Source of the DNA: Actinomycetota bacterium
Lineage (GTDB): Bacteria > Actinomycetota > CADDZG01 > WHSQ01
Assembly: GCA_030446465.1 (NCBI GenBank)
Contig: JAUJNI010000001.1
Location: 665,373-729,372 of the forward strand
DNA: 64,000 bases
Direction of reading: 5' to 3'
Positions 45,566 through 54,765 of this stretch are shown one piece after another. Positions within the stretch are counted from its first letter, which is position 1, and each line of letters begins with the position of its first letter. The notes under the pieces are model-generated. The model saw nothing but the letters and a program-made list of their open reading frames with translations, was not told where the DNA came from and made no database searches. The position numbers and the translations under genes are program-made.

Positions 45566-46243
45566 GTGATGACCGAGAACAAGTCGTTCAAGGACCGCGT
45601 TCGGGAGCGCATGTCCAAGACCGGCGAGAGCTACACGGCCGCCCGCAGCCAGGTGACCCATAAGCGCGACCGCGTCGAGGCTGCCCGCACGCGCCTCGCG
45701 GCGACCGATGAACGCATCTCGGACGCCAAGCTCAAGGAAGCGACCGGCAAGAAGTGGGAGCAGTGGTTCTCCATCCTGGATCGATGGGGCGCAAAGGGGA
45801 AGAAGCACGGAGAGATCGCCCGGTTCTTGACGGAAACCCACAAGGCCGACAGTTGGTGGGCGCAATCGATCACCGTTGGTTACGAGCGCGCCAAGGGCTT
45901 GCGCCTCAAGCATCAGCAATCAGACGGCTTCACTATCTCTGCCTCGAAAACGCTCGCCGTTCCCATCGACGTTGCATTCGACGCGTTCGTCAACGCACGC
46001 ACTCGAAAGAAGTGGCTCACGGACGGGAAGATGACGCTGCGAACCTCGCAGGCGACGCGGTCGGCGCGCTTCAACTGGGAGGACGGCTCGACACGTGTGA
46101 ACGTTGGGTTCATCGACAAAGGGCCATCGAAATCGACGGTCTCCCTGGCCCACGAACGGTTAGGCGATGCAGACGAGGCGGAAACGACCAAGTCCTTGTG
46201 GAAGGAGCGACTGGCCGCGTTGAAGTCCTTCTTGGAGGCGTGA
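45566..46243 (+). CDS. DUF4287-like and SRPBCC (AHSA1-type) domain protein
   Basis: 225 residues; GTG at 45566 or ATG one codon later. Residues 5-45 form a basic helix (R-E-R-M-S-K-T-G-E-S-Y-T-A-A-R). Residues 60-115 match the DUF4287 pattern (K-W-E-Q-W-F-S-I-L-D, H-G-E-I-A-R-F-L, W-W-A-Q-S-I-T-V-G-Y-E). Residues 125-222 are an SRPBCC/AHSA1-like fold (V-P-I-D-V-A-F-D-A-F, R-K-K-W-L). SRPBCC domains bind hydrophobic ligands, but no function is known for this combination. Confidence 0.75.
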   Translation: MMTENKSFKDRVRERMSKTGESYTAARSQVTHKRDRVEAARTRLAATDERISDAKLKEATGKKWEQWFSILDRWGAKGKKHGEIARFLTETHKADSWWAQSITVGYERAKGLRLKHQQSDGFTISASKTLAVPIDVAFDAFVNARTRKKWLTDGKMTLRTSQATRSARFNWEDGSTRVNVGFIDKGPSKSTVSLAHERLGDADEAETTKSLWKERLAALKSFLEA

Positions 46244-46256
46244 CCTCGTCTGCTAG

Positions 46257-47150
46257 CTAAGACAGCGCGTCGAGGAGCGCCGTAACGGGACCTTCGAGGC
46301 CGAAGCGTTTGGCCGCGGCGACGATCTCGGCCCGAGGAAGGTTGCGCGGCCGGGATAGGTCCACGGGTTCGAGCGGCAAGTCGGTTGCGATCGTGACGAC
46401 TCTTGCAGCACGTCGGACGTAATCGACCTGGCGTTTGACCTTTCCAAGCGAGGGGTTCCGGCCCCCGCCCTCCGCTTCCCTGATGATCGTCTCCAGGTCC
46501 CCGTAGCGCGCGACCAGCGAGGCCGCGAGCTTCTCTCCGATCCCTTTGACCCCCGGCAGTCCATCCGACGGATCCCCTCTGAGAACTGCGAAATCACGGT
46601 AGGCGCGGCCCGGGATGCCGTATCGCTTCTCGATATACGCCTCGTCCACGACGTCTACCTGGCTGACTCCTCGGATCGGATAGACCACCGCGATGTCGGG
46701 GTCGCGGACGAGCTGAAACAGATCCCGGTCGCCTGAGAAGATGGCTACTCGCCCTGGCGCTCTGTGAGCCAGTGCCCCTATGACGTCTTCCGCTTCGTAG
46801 TCTTGGTGGCCGATGACCGGGAGGCCGCACATCTCGAGCAAGCCGTAGAGAATCGGCACCTGGTTGGCGAGCCGCTCTTCGGCGGCTTCCTGCGCGCTAC
46901 CGGGAGCCGCACGGAAGTCCTTATAGGACTCGATCAACTCCACGCGCCAGCTCGGGCGCCAGCTTGCGTCGGCTGCACAGCCGATGAAGTCCGGATCGTG
47001 GTCCTGCACCAGACGAGCCAACATGCGAAAGAAGCCATGCGCCGCATTGATGGGCGCTCCCTCCGGTGTGCGGATGCTGTCCGGGGTCGAGAACAGCGCT
47101 CGGTAGAAGAGGCTTGGGGCGTCGACGAGCAGGGTGAGGGAGTCGGCCAC
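46257..47150 (-). CDS. 5'-3' exonuclease (DNA polymerase I N-terminal type, stand-alone)
   Basis: 297 residues with the FEN/5'-nuclease fold: L-L-V-D-A-P-S-L-F-Y-R-A at the start, Y-E-A-E-D-V-I-G-A-L-A near 130, S-G-D-R-D-L-F-Q-L near 150, and the helix-hairpin-helix G-D-P-S-D-G-L-P-G-V-K-G-I-G-E-K near 205. No polymerase domain follows. It should remove 5' flaps or RNA primers. The GTG at 47150 is chosen because earlier in-frame starts run into the divergent enoyl-CoA hydratase gene. Confidence 0.9.
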   Translation of the reverse strand: MADSLTLLVDAPSLFYRALFSTPDSIRTPEGAPINAAHGFFRMLARLVQDHDPDFIGCAADASWRPSWRVELIESYKDFRAAPGSAQEAAEERLANQVPILYGLLEMCGLPVIGHQDYEAEDVIGALAHRAPGRVAIFSGDRDLFQLVRDPDIAVVYPIRGVSQVDVVDEAYIEKRYGIPGRAYRDFAVLRGDPSDGLPGVKGIGEKLAASLVARYGDLETIIREAEGGGRNPSLGKVKRQVDYVRRAARVVTIATDLPLEPVDLSRPRNLPRAEIVAAAKRFGLEGPVTALLDALS

Positions 47151-47230
47151 GACGTTCAGCTTACGAGGCCACTGCGATCCGCCGAAGATGGCCTCACGCA
47201 ACGACGGCGACCCCGTCGAGCTATATACAT

Positions 47231-48025
47231 GTGCGAGTGAGCGCATCGAGCGGCAGCAGCGGGCACGTGGTCGTCGAGCGGAAGGGTTCGATCGGGATCG
47301 TGCGGCTCGACCGGCCCTACAAGCTCAACGCACTCTCCGTCCCGATGCTGGAGGATGTCGGCGACGCGCTGCGTTTTCTGGGCGCTGGGGAGGAAGCTGC
47401 CGGCATCGTGATCACGGGTAGTGGCCGAGCCTTCTCGGCAGGCGACGACCTGCCCGCGACCGACAACCTGTCGGAGAGCGATTTCGCCACCCTCCTTGCG
47501 CGGTTCCAGGACCTCACCAGGGCCGTCCTCGCCACCGAGGTGCCGGTAGTTGCGGCGCTGAATGGGATCGCCGTCGGCGGCGCGGCCGAGCTCACCCTTG
47601 CCTGCGACGCTCGAGTCGGCCACCCCGGCTCGGACTTCATGTTCCCGGAGAACGACGTGGGGTTGACCATCTCCAACGCCTCGACCTACCTGCTGCCGCT
47701 GATCGTGGGTCGACGCGCTCTGCCCCTGGTGTTGGATGCGCGACGGATCGACGGAACGGAGGCGCACCGTCTCGGCTTGATCGACTACCTGGTCGACGCT
47801 CCGCAAGAGGTCCTACCGAAGGCGATCGAGGTCGTCAGGCGGTGGGTGGAGAGAGGGCTCTCAACCCGCTTCCATCTCGAGCTGCTTCGGCCCCCGGCAG
47901 ACCGCGTGGAGGCCGCGATCGCCCGCGAGAACCAGGTCGGACACGAAGCGTGGGGGAGTGGCGCGCCCCAAGCAGGCATCAAGCGTTTCCTCGAAGAGCA
48001 GGACGCGCGCCGTTCGGCTCGATGA
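47231..48025 (+). CDS. Enoyl-CoA hydratase/isomerase family protein
   Basis: 264 residues from a GTG at 47231 (a second GTG two codons on). The crotonase fold is shown by D-R-P-Y-K-L-N-A-L near 28, G-S-G-R-A-F-S-A-G-D-D-L near 62 (first oxyanion region) and A-L-N-G-I-A-V-G-G-A-A-E-L near 110 (second oxyanion hole). The substrate is unknown. The stop overlaps the ATG of an acyl-CoA ligase, so both act on one CoA-activated acid. Confidence 0.9.
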   Translation: MRVSASSGSSGHVVVERKGSIGIVRLDRPYKLNALSVPMLEDVGDALRFLGAGEEAAGIVITGSGRAFSAGDDLPATDNLSESDFATLLARFQDLTRAVLATEVPVVAALNGIAVGGAAELTLACDARVGHPGSDFMFPENDVGLTISNASTYLLPLIVGRRALPLVLDARRIDGTEAHRLGLIDYLVDAPQEVLPKAIEVVRRWVERGLSTRFHLELLRPPADRVEAAIARENQVGHEAWGSGAPQAGIKRFLEEQDARRSAR

Positions 48026-49542
48026 CTGAGCCGGACCCCCGCGACGAGGACCTCTTCTCGCTAGTTCGGCGGCAGGCCGCTCGCTTCGGGGACAAGAACT
48101 TCATGTCGTTCGGCGACGGAGAGTCGATGTCGTACCGGGGTTTGGAGCAGCGCATTGCGGCGGTGCGCGCGCATCTCCATCGGGCGGGAATCGCACCCGG
48201 CGATCGAGTGGCCCTGATGATGAAGAACTCGCTCTTCTATCCAGTCGCGTGGTTGGGCATCGTGACCGGCGGCGCGGTGGCAGTGCCGGTCAACAGCCGT
48301 CTCGGCGAGGTCGACGCGCGCTACATCCTGGAGCGGAGTGGCGCGGTCGCGGCGTTCATCGACGAGACGACGGATGTGGTCGCGCGTGCCGCGGCCCCCG
48401 ATCGTTTGCGACATCTTTGGACGAGCCAGATCGACATGGGTGCACCGGTCCCTGAACCTGGTGTGCACGCAGGGACCCTCGCCAACATTCAGTACACCTC
48501 GGGCACTACCGGCTGGCCCAAGGGCTGTCTCCTGACGCATCGATACTGGCAGCGGATGGGAGCCGCGGCTGCGCAGGTGATGGAACTGAACGACACAGAC
48601 ACGCTGCTGACCTCGCAGCCGCACTCCTACATCGATCCACAGTGGAACGTGATCGCTGCACTGAGGGCAGGGGCACATCTCGTATTGCTCGATTCCTTTC
48701 ACCCCTCGACCTTCATGCGGGACGTGGCTCGGTTCGGGGTGACGGTGTTCTATTGCCTCGGAGTCATGCCGACCTTGCTCCTGAAGCAGCCGCCGGCGGC
48801 TGAAGACGGAGCCAACGCTCTCACCCGGGTGTACTGCTCTGCCATTCCGGTCGAGCATCACGCAACACTCGAGAACCGTTGGGGCGCCCCCTGGTCGGAG
48901 GCCTTCGGCATGACGGAGACGGGCTTGAATACCGCCGTCCTTCCCTCCGAGCACGATCGGTGCGTCGGTACTCAAAGCATTGGTCGAGCGCTGCCCCACA
49001 ACGAGGCAGCGATAGTCGACGAAGCCGATCGTGAGCTGTCGCCCGGAGAGGTGGGTGAGCTCGTCTTTCGGGGCCTTGGATTCATGGAGGGCTACCACGG
49101 GGACCCCGAGGCAACCGCCCTTTTTTGGCGCAACGGCTGGGCCCACACGGGCGACCTCGCCTCGCGCGACGAAGAGGGATTCATCTACTACCGAGGGCGG
49201 CGAAAGGAGATGGTCAGGCGAGGGGGAGAGAACATCGCCCCCGTGGAGATCGAGACTGCCCTATCGGCCCATCCCGGGGTGCTCGAGTGTGCAGTGGCCT
49301 CGGTGCCCGATCCCGATCTGGGAGAGGAGATAAAGGCCTACGTCGTGCCGCGCGCCGACATGGAGCCGTCGCCGCATGAACTGGCGGCCTACCTGCGTCA
49401 GCGGCTCGCACCTTTCAAGGTGCCGCGCTACTGGGAGTTCCGCACCCACTTGCCGCACACGCCATCCGAGAAGGTGGCGAAGCCGGAGCTCGAGAGGGAC
49501 AAGGCCTACTGGGCTGAGAGGACCATCGACCTGAAGGATTAG
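48022..49542 (+). CDS. Acyl-CoA synthetase (AMP-dependent ligase)
   Basis: 506 residues, ANL superfamily. P-loop-like motif Y-T-S-G-T-T-G-W-P-K-G near 160, E-A-F-G-M-T-E-T near 293, T-G-D-L-A near 378, G-R-R-K-E-M-V-R-R-G-G-E-N-I near 393 and the C-terminal catalytic Lys in P-S-E-K-V-A-K-P. It activates a carboxylic acid with ATP to the acyl-CoA thioester, resembling crotonobetaine/carnitine-CoA-type ligases. The ATG overlaps the crotonase gene stop. The in-frame extension back to 47842 is a shadow. Confidence 0.9.
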   Translation: MTEPDPRDEDLFSLVRRQAARFGDKNFMSFGDGESMSYRGLEQRIAAVRAHLHRAGIAPGDRVALMMKNSLFYPVAWLGIVTGGAVAVPVNSRLGEVDARYILERSGAVAAFIDETTDVVARAAAPDRLRHLWTSQIDMGAPVPEPGVHAGTLANIQYTSGTTGWPKGCLLTHRYWQRMGAAAAQVMELNDTDTLLTSQPHSYIDPQWNVIAALRAGAHLVLLDSFHPSTFMRDVARFGVTVFYCLGVMPTLLLKQPPAAEDGANALTRVYCSAIPVEHHATLENRWGAPWSEAFGMTETGLNTAVLPSEHDRCVGTQSIGRALPHNEAAIVDEADRELSPGEVGELVFRGLGFMEGYHGDPEATALFWRNGWAHTGDLASRDEEGFIYYRGRRKEMVRRGGENIAPVEIETALSAHPGVLECAVASVPDPDLGEEIKAYVVPRADMEPSPHELAAYLRQRLAPFKVPRYWEFRTHLPHTPSEKVAKPELERDKAYWAERTIDLKD

Positions 49543-49567
49543 CCAGCTCTTTTCACTAAAGAAAACC

Positions 49568-49591
49568 GGGCGGGTCCAAACAGACCCGCCC
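49568..49591. terminator. Hairpin between convergent acyl-CoA ligase and YceI genes
   Basis: GGGCGGGTC, six-base loop, GACCCGCCC: a perfect 9-bp stem. The outer flanks AAACC and GGTTT can extend the stem after a short internal loop and provide A/T tracts on both sides. It sits midway between two convergent stops and should terminate both. Confidence 0.8.
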
Positions 49592-49614
49592 CATCTGGTT
49601 TCTGGAGCCGATGC

Positions 49615-50184
49615 CTAGCCGGCGACTGCTGTCTCCACCTTTGCCTCCTCTTCAGCAGCTTCGGCGCCGGCCGTTACCTGAAGATCTATCTCGAGCTTGA
49701 TCTTGTCGCTGACAAGCCAGCCGCCGCTGTCGAGGGGGACGTTCCACCTGAGTCCCCACTCGCTCCGGTTGATCGTCCCTGTCAGGCTGCCGCCCAGTCG
49801 CCGGTTTCCGTAGGGATCCGTGCCCTCACCCGCGTGTTCGTAGGTGAGCTCCACCTCGCGGGTGACGCCCCTGACGGTCAGATCACCGACCACTGCGTAG
49901 GTGTCCTCTTTTGTCCGAGTGATCGACTTGGTGACGAAGACCATCGTGGGGTGGTTGTCCACGTCAAAGAAGTCGGGGCCTTTGAGGTGCTGATCCCGCT
50001 GCTCCTGTCCGGTGTCGATGCTGTCCATGTCGACCTCGAGACGGGCTCGGGCCGTCGTGATGTCGGTGGGATCTGCCTCGACGGTGCCATTGAACCTGGT
50101 GAACCTGCCCCTCACGGTCGACAGACCCATGTGCCGTGCGCTAAAGCCGACCGTCGTGTGTGCGGGGTCTATGACCCAAGCCAT
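49615..50184 (-). CDS. YceI family protein
   Basis: 189 residues of the YceI lipocalin-like fold, which binds polyisoprenoids in characterised members. The N-terminus W-V-I-D-P-A-H-T-T-V-G-F-S-A-R-H is typical, with F-F-D-V-D-N-H-P-T-M near 72 and the W-G-L-R-W-N segment near 143. No signal peptide is visible, so it should be cytosolic, and the C-terminus is an acidic alanine-rich tail. It is divergent from an HxlR-type regulator, with an operator-like palindrome close to its start. Confidence 0.92.
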   Translation of the reverse strand: MAWVIDPAHTTVGFSARHMGLSTVRGRFTRFNGTVEADPTDITTARARLEVDMDSIDTGQEQRDQHLKGPDFFDVDNHPTMVFVTKSITRTKEDTYAVVGDLTVRGVTREVELTYEHAGEGTDPYGNRRLGGSLTGTINRSEWGLRWNVPLDSGGWLVSDKIKLEIDLQVTAGAEAAEEEAKVETAVAG

Positions 50185-50204
50185 CCTGTTCCTCCTCGTC
50201 TAGG

Positions 50205-50222
50205 CTTACTTCTCGTAAGTAA
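50205..50222. promoter_or_regulatory. Operator-like palindrome between yceI and HxlR-type regulator
   Basis: CTTAC-N5-GTAAG (50205-50219) nested with TTACTT-N5-AAGTAA (50206-50222), with another CTTACG at about 50241. TATATAA/TATAGT-like -10 elements for both directions lie beside it. HxlR regulators generally bind such TTAC/GTAA dyads in the intergenic region they share, so this is the likely binding site. Inference. Confidence 0.65.
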
Positions 50223-50275
50223 CTATATAAACATAGCCAGCTTACGCAACCTTCCCGGTGCGGTAACATTCCCGG

Positions 50276-50629
50276 ATGGCTCGAGAATCTGCGGTCCACT
50301 CCAAGGATGAGGCGCTTGCTCCCTTTTGCCCTGCCTTTCATCACGCGGTTGAGATCATCGGCAGGCGCTGGAGCGGCGCCATCGTGCGTTCGATGCTTGC
50401 CGGGAGCACCCGCTTCGGAGAGATCCTCCAGACCGTCCCGGGACTCAGCGACCGGCTTCTTTCTGAACGGCTAAAGGAGCTAGAGGCAGAGGGGATCGTT
50501 GAGCGCACGGTCGTGCCGGAGACGCCGGTCCAGGTGATTTACCGCCTCACCGAAAAGGGGCAGGACCTCGCAGCTGTCGTCCGGGCCGTCTCCCAGTGGG
50601 CGGAGGCGTGGTCGTCCCAACCCAAGTGA
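50276..50629 (+). CDS. HxlR family transcriptional regulator
   Basis: 117 residues, winged helix. The single N-terminal cysteine in F-C-P-A-F is followed by the family motif I-I-G-R-R-W-S-G-A-I-V-R-S-M, then R-F-G-E-I, L-S-D-R-L-L-S-E-R-L-K-E-L and the wing V-x-Y-R-L-T-E-K-G. Members often sense redox or electrophile stress through that cysteine. Divergent to yceI, which it probably controls from the palindrome at 50205. Confidence 0.92.
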   Translation: MARESAVHSKDEALAPFCPAFHHAVEIIGRRWSGAIVRSMLAGSTRFGEILQTVPGLSDRLLSERLKELEAEGIVERTVVPETPVQVIYRLTEKGQDLAAVVRAVSQWAEAWSSQPK

Positions 50630-50632
50630 CCG

Positions 50633-51508
50633 TCATCGTCGTGGGGCGGCCAGCAGTGGAAGTGCGCTGATAACAAAGGCAGCGCCTACCGCGATGCGAA
50701 GCGTCAGCGCCTCGCCGAGAAAGAGCGCGGCCAGGATGACCGTCGTCACAGGCTCGAGCATGGCCGCCACGGCCGCACGAGACGACCCGATGCGGGCGAT
50801 CGCCTCGTAGAGCGCAGCAAACGCGACCGCGGACGCAATCGCCAGAGCGAAAGCCCAGGGCCACGCAGCCGCCGGCATCTCCTGATGCGTCACCAGGGTC
50901 GCCAACAAGAGGGCGAGCGCGGCCCCCGCCGAGGTCCACATCGCGGCCACCGATGGAGCGACTCCCTCGAGCAGCACCTGCATGAAAAGGAGGTAGACCG
51001 CGACCGTGACCGCCGCGCCGGCCGCCAGCAGGGGTCCTGCCAGGCCGGCTGCCGGAAGTGAGAAGACGAGCGCGATTCCGGTGGAGCCCAGTAGAAGAGC
51101 GACGACCAACCTCCCACGAAAGGGCTCGAGGCGCGTCAGGAAGCCGAGCACCGTGGTCCACAGCGGGTAGCTGTAGAAGATCAGTGTCACGAGCGCGGCC
51201 GGCGCCCGTTCGAGCGCCGCAAAGAAAAGTGACGCTTCGAAGCCGTACAGCAAGCCTCCGGCGACCAGCAGCTTCAGGAGGAGGGGGCCGGGCACCCCCA
51301 CCGGGCGCCGAAGGATTTTGTGGTACGCAGCAAGCAAGACAGTGGCGAGCGCAAATCTCGCGGCCAGCAGAGGAGCGGCCTGAGCACCGGTCTCATAGGC
51401 GTACTTCGCAGAGATCGCCAAGGTGCCGAAAGCGACGGCGGCGGTGCCGGCTAGGGCGATGCCGGTGACGTTCGAGCTGCGGCGTGGGCCCGAGGGTGTA
51501 TTCCGCAT
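50633..51508 (-). CDS. EamA/DMT-superfamily transporter
   Basis: 291 residues from the ATG at 51508; the open frame upstream to 51592 lacks similarity. Ten hydrophobic segments in two EamA repeats (about 10-140 and 150-288), with the P-L-L-A-A-R-F-A-L-A and E-P-V-T-T-V-I-L-A motifs. A metabolite or drug efflux role is usual for the family, but the substrate is unknown. Convergent with the HxlR gene, with only 3 bases between stops. Confidence 0.87.
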   Translation of the reverse strand: MRNTPSGPRRSSNVTGIALAGTAAVAFGTLAISAKYAYETGAQAAPLLAARFALATVLLAAYHKILRRPVGVPGPLLLKLLVAGGLLYGFEASLFFAALERAPAALVTLIFYSYPLWTTVLGFLTRLEPFRGRLVVALLLGSTGIALVFSLPAAGLAGPLLAAGAAVTVAVYLLFMQVLLEGVAPSVAAMWTSAGAALALLLATLVTHQEMPAAAWPWAFALAIASAVAFAALYEAIARIGSSRAAVAAMLEPVTTVILAALFLGEALTLRIAVGAAFVISALPLLAAPRR

Positions 51509-51670
51509 CACGTGATCCTGACCTAGTTGTCGTCGATGCCGCGGCGCGTTATCGTGTTCGGAATGTTGCTCTTCGGTTGACGTCTCGCACACGCGCCCCG
51601 CGCTCCTCCCCGGAGCCTCCGAAGTCGCGCGTTCGTTTCACACCTCAGCAGTCACCGAAGGAGCACAACC

Positions 51671-52537
51671 ATGTCCCGCACCGCATCAATCATCACTTCC
51701 ATCACCGCGACGCCGGACGAAGAAGCGCGTCCTGCGGTTGATGTCGTCGGCCTCCGCAAGGAGTTCTTACGGCGAGAGCCAAAGAGCCGCTGGCCGCACC
51801 GCAAGAAGCCGGTCCCGGCGCTTAAGAACCTCACCTTCCAGATCGACCAAGGGGAGTGTGTGGCGATCCTCGGCCAGAACGGCTCGGGCAAGTCGACCTT
51901 GGTCCGCCTGCTCTCGACGTTGCTCCTGCACGACGGCGGCAGCGCCCGTGTGTTCGGCCATGATGTGTTCGGCGAGCCTGCGGCGGTCCGCCGCCTGGTC
52001 AACCGAGTCTCCGTCGAAGCCTCTTTCTTCAAGAAGATGTCGTCTGCAGAAAACCTCAGCTACGCGGCGCGCTTTTATGGGCTGACCGCGGGGCAAACGC
52101 GGTCGAGGATCCCCGAGATCCTCGAAAAGGTCGGGTTTCCTCCCGACCGTCGCAATGAGTCGATGGAGAGCCTGTCCCGCGGGATGCAGCAAAAGGTCGC
52201 CTTGGCCCGGGCGCTGCTGACTTCCCCCGTCCTCCTGCTTCTCGACGAGCCCACGACCGGGCTCGATCCACGGTCCAAGCTCGAGGTGCAGACCTTCATT
52301 CGGGAGGTCAGGGGAGCGCACGACGTGACGATCTTGCTCTGCACGCACGACCTCGACGAGGCGGAGGTGTTGGCCGACCGCGTCGGGATTCTGGATCGGG
52401 GTGAGCTGCTCGTGCTCGAGCCCGCAGACGACCTGAAGCGACGCTATGGGGCATCGACCTTGGAGGAGGCGTTCTTTGCCGCCACCGGGCGGACCTTCGA
52501 GCAGGAGGAAGCGGACGCCAAGGAGGGGTTGTCGTGA
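51671..52537 (+). CDS. ABC transporter ATP-binding protein (ABC-2 exporter)
   Basis: 288 residues. Walker A G-Q-N-G-S-G-K-S-T near 73, signature S-L-S-R-G-M-Q-Q near 165, Walker B L-L-L-L-D-E-P near 188 and H-loop C-T-H-D near 220. The first 20 residues are an unrelated leader, and an unusual basic insertion (R-R-E-P-K-S-R-W-P-H-R-K-K) sits before the core near residue 35. It pairs with the overlapping permease. Substrate unknown; drug, lipid or polysaccharide export is typical. Confidence 0.92.
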   Translation: MSRTASIITSITATPDEEARPAVDVVGLRKEFLRREPKSRWPHRKKPVPALKNLTFQIDQGECVAILGQNGSGKSTLVRLLSTLLLHDGGSARVFGHDVFGEPAAVRRLVNRVSVEASFFKKMSSAENLSYAARFYGLTAGQTRSRIPEILEKVGFPPDRRNESMESLSRGMQQKVALARALLTSPVLLLLDEPTTGLDPRSKLEVQTFIREVRGAHDVTILLCTHDLDEAEVLADRVGILDRGELLVLEPADDLKRRYGASTLEEAFFAATGRTFEQEEADAKEGLS

Positions 52538-53367
52538 GAGGCCCCGCCGTCACCCTCCGTTCGGAGCTCATCGGCCTGGCGGGCGTGGTCGAGCGCAACG
52601 CCTATCTGGTCAAGCGCTACGCGTGGTGGGAGGTGGCCTTCTTTCTGTGGACCGTCGCGAACACGCTCACGATCGTGTTCATCGCGAAGGGTGTGGAGGC
52701 CGCAGGCGGCGAGCTGGACGTCAACCGTCAGACCACCGTGCTGTTGATCGGTGGAGTGATCTGGGCCTACCTCGGCATCATCTTCGAGATCCTCACCGAG
52801 ACCGTCGCGTGGGAGCGCTGGGAGGGCACCATCGAGTACACGTTCATGGCGCCTCTGTCGCGTCCCGTGCACCTGATCGGCATGGGTCTGTTCGCGGTCG
52901 TCTACGGGGTGGCGCGCGCAGGGCTCCTGTTCGGCGTCATCGCGTTCTTCTTCGACCTCGAGATGCCCAACGCGGATTTCATCTCCGCGCTCGTGGTCCT
53001 GGGTGTCGCCTCGATCTCGTTCATCGGCATTGGGATGATGACGGCCGTGCTCCCGTTGATCTCACCTGAGAAGGGGTCTCAATTGGGGTTCATAGCCCAG
53101 GGGATGCTGCTCGTGGTTTCGGGTGTCTACTACAGCGTCGAGGTTCTACCTGCCCCCATGCAGTGGCTGTCCACCATATCCCCGGCGACGTACGCGCTCG
53201 AGGGCATCCGGGATGCGATTCTGCACGGCGCGGGTGTCACCGACCTGTGGGACGAGCTGTGGCCGCTGGTAATCATCGGCGCAGTGTCGATCCCGCTGGG
53301 GTTCGCGGTGTTCCGGCGAGGCGAGCGCTATGCCAAGCAACACGGCAAGCTCAAGCGTTCGGGGTAG
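52534..53367 (+). CDS. ABC-2 type transporter permease
   Basis: 277 residues with six hydrophobic segments (about 33-52, 65-90, 110-145, 150-178, 185-205, 240-262). A GTG start overlaps the ATPase stop (GTGA). Together they form a two-gene exporter. The short N-terminal amphipathic segment and large third cytosolic region are normal for the ABC2_membrane family. Confidence 0.87.
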   Translation: MRGPAVTLRSELIGLAGVVERNAYLVKRYAWWEVAFFLWTVANTLTIVFIAKGVEAAGGELDVNRQTTVLLIGGVIWAYLGIIFEILTETVAWERWEGTIEYTFMAPLSRPVHLIGMGLFAVVYGVARAGLLFGVIAFFFDLEMPNADFISALVVLGVASISFIGIGMMTAVLPLISPEKGSQLGFIAQGMLLVVSGVYYSVEVLPAPMQWLSTISPATYALEGIRDAILHGAGVTDLWDELWPLVIIGAVSIPLGFAVFRRGERYAKQHGKLKRSG

Positions 53368-53568
53368 ACCCGTCTGTGGCTCGCGGTCCCAGGGGCGCGA
53401 TCACCCACTACAAGCGCGACACTTACCCCTCGATCGGCATTTATCAATACCTGCCTGGAAAGGAACCGTTGGTCATACAAGAACGGGACAGCGAGAACGT
53501 CAGTCCGGGGGCGGTGCCGGATTAATGGGATCCGTGGGTTCCGGATTTTCCCTGAGGCTTAACGCGAC

Positions 53569-54765
53569 GTGGGCTCGTCACCGGCATCCGTTCTAAAGGG
53601 CGCTCCACCGATAGACCGGTGCGCACTCCAGGGGGCCCTTGATTCTCTTGGGCATGGCCTGACCCTGCCTTCCTCCGCATACACATCAAGCGAGGTGTTC
53701 GCGTGGGAGCAGAAACGCTTCTTCGAGGAGTCGTGGACCTGCGTTGGAAGAGCTACCGACCTTCCTGTGGCGGGAGATCAATGCGCTGCGGAAGTCGGCG
53801 CGACCACCGTCGTGCTGGTCAGGGACGAGACCGAGCAGCTGAGGGCCTTCTTCAACGTCTGCAGGCACCGCGGCCACGAGCTGTTGCCGCCCGGACGGAT
53901 CACGCGCGCTTCGGCAATCGTGTGTCCGTATCACGGATGGACCTATGGCTTGGACGGCTCCTTGAGAGGGGCTTCGGGGTTCATGAACGATACGAGTTTT
54001 GAGTGCCGCGACTACCCGCTGATCTCTGCCCGGGTGCAGGAGTGGCACGGCTGGCTATTCGTCAACCTCAGCGACGACTCGGAGGACCTCGCCGATCACC
54101 TGGCGGGTTTGGGGAAGCTGGTTGAAGCGTACGAACCGGAGCGTCTGGTCTCGGCGGCTCGCCGCGACTACGTAGTGCAAGCAAACTGGAAGTTGATCGT
54201 CGAGAACTATCACGAGTGTTACCACTGCTCCAGCGTGCATCCCGAGCTGTGCGACGTCAGTCCCCCCAACAGCGGCGTCAATTTCGACTCGGGCGGGGCG
54301 TGGGTCGGCGGGTCGATGGAGCTCAGGCCCCACGCGGAAACGATGTCGCTCACCGGCCGAAGCGACACCGCCCCTCTGCGCCGGCTGGATCCGGCGGCGC
54401 GGAGACGGGTCCTGTACTTCGGACTGTTCCCCAACCTGTTACTCAGCCTTCATCCCGACTACGTGATGACCCACCGGATCGTCCCCCGCGGGCCCGATTG
54501 CACAGAGATCGAGTGCGAGTGGCTCTTTGCACCAGAGGCCGTAGGGGTCGACCCCTCGTACGCTCGGGATTTCTGGGACATCGTCAACGAGCAGGACTGG
54601 CGCGCGTGCGAGTCCGTACAGCGAGGCATGTCGTCGAGGGGTTACCGCCCCGGCCCCCTGTCGTCGCGCGAGGACGCCGTCTACCGCTTCATCAGGATGG
54701 TCGCAAGCAGCTACCTCGAGGGGCGGTACGCGACCGACACTCGGGCGGCAGTTACTCCTCTTTGA
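53569..54765 (+). CDS. Rieske [2Fe-2S] aromatic-ring-hydroxylating oxygenase, alpha-subunit type
   Basis: 398 residues from a GTG at 53569. The Rieske cluster motif is C-R-H-R-G-H near 98 and C-P-Y-H-G-W near 119. The C-terminal catalytic domain has the mononuclear-iron ligands in E-N-Y-H-E-C-Y-H-C near 215, with a distal Asp in the D-I-V-N-E-Q-D-W segment. It hydroxylates or demethylates small molecules with electrons from a reductase. No small beta subunit is adjacent. The flavin/heme reductase at 55.2 kb is nearby but oppositely oriented. Its last 14 bases overlap the convergent YbaK gene. Confidence 0.9.
   Translation: MGSSPASVLKGAPPIDRCALQGALDSLGHGLTLPSSAYTSSEVFAWEQKRFFEESWTCVGRATDLPVAGDQCAAEVGATTVVLVRDETEQLRAFFNVCRHRGHELLPPGRITRASAIVCPYHGWTYGLDGSLRGASGFMNDTSFECRDYPLISARVQEWHGWLFVNLSDDSEDLADHLAGLGKLVEAYEPERLVSAARRDYVVQANWKLIVENYHECYHCSSVHPELCDVSPPNSGVNFDSGGAWVGGSMELRPHAETMSLTGRSDTAPLRRLDPAARRRVLYFGLFPNLLLSLHPDYVMTHRIVPRGPDCTEIECEWLFAPEAVGVDPSYARDFWDIVNEQDWRACESVQRGMSSRGYRPGPLSSREDAVYRFIRMVASSYLEGRYATDTRAAVTPL

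Noticed and set aside
47842..48021. N-terminal extension of the acyl-CoA ligase
   Set aside because: It overlaps the enoyl-CoA hydratase in another frame and has no ANL similarity. The ATG at 48022 overlaps that gene's stop in the usual way.
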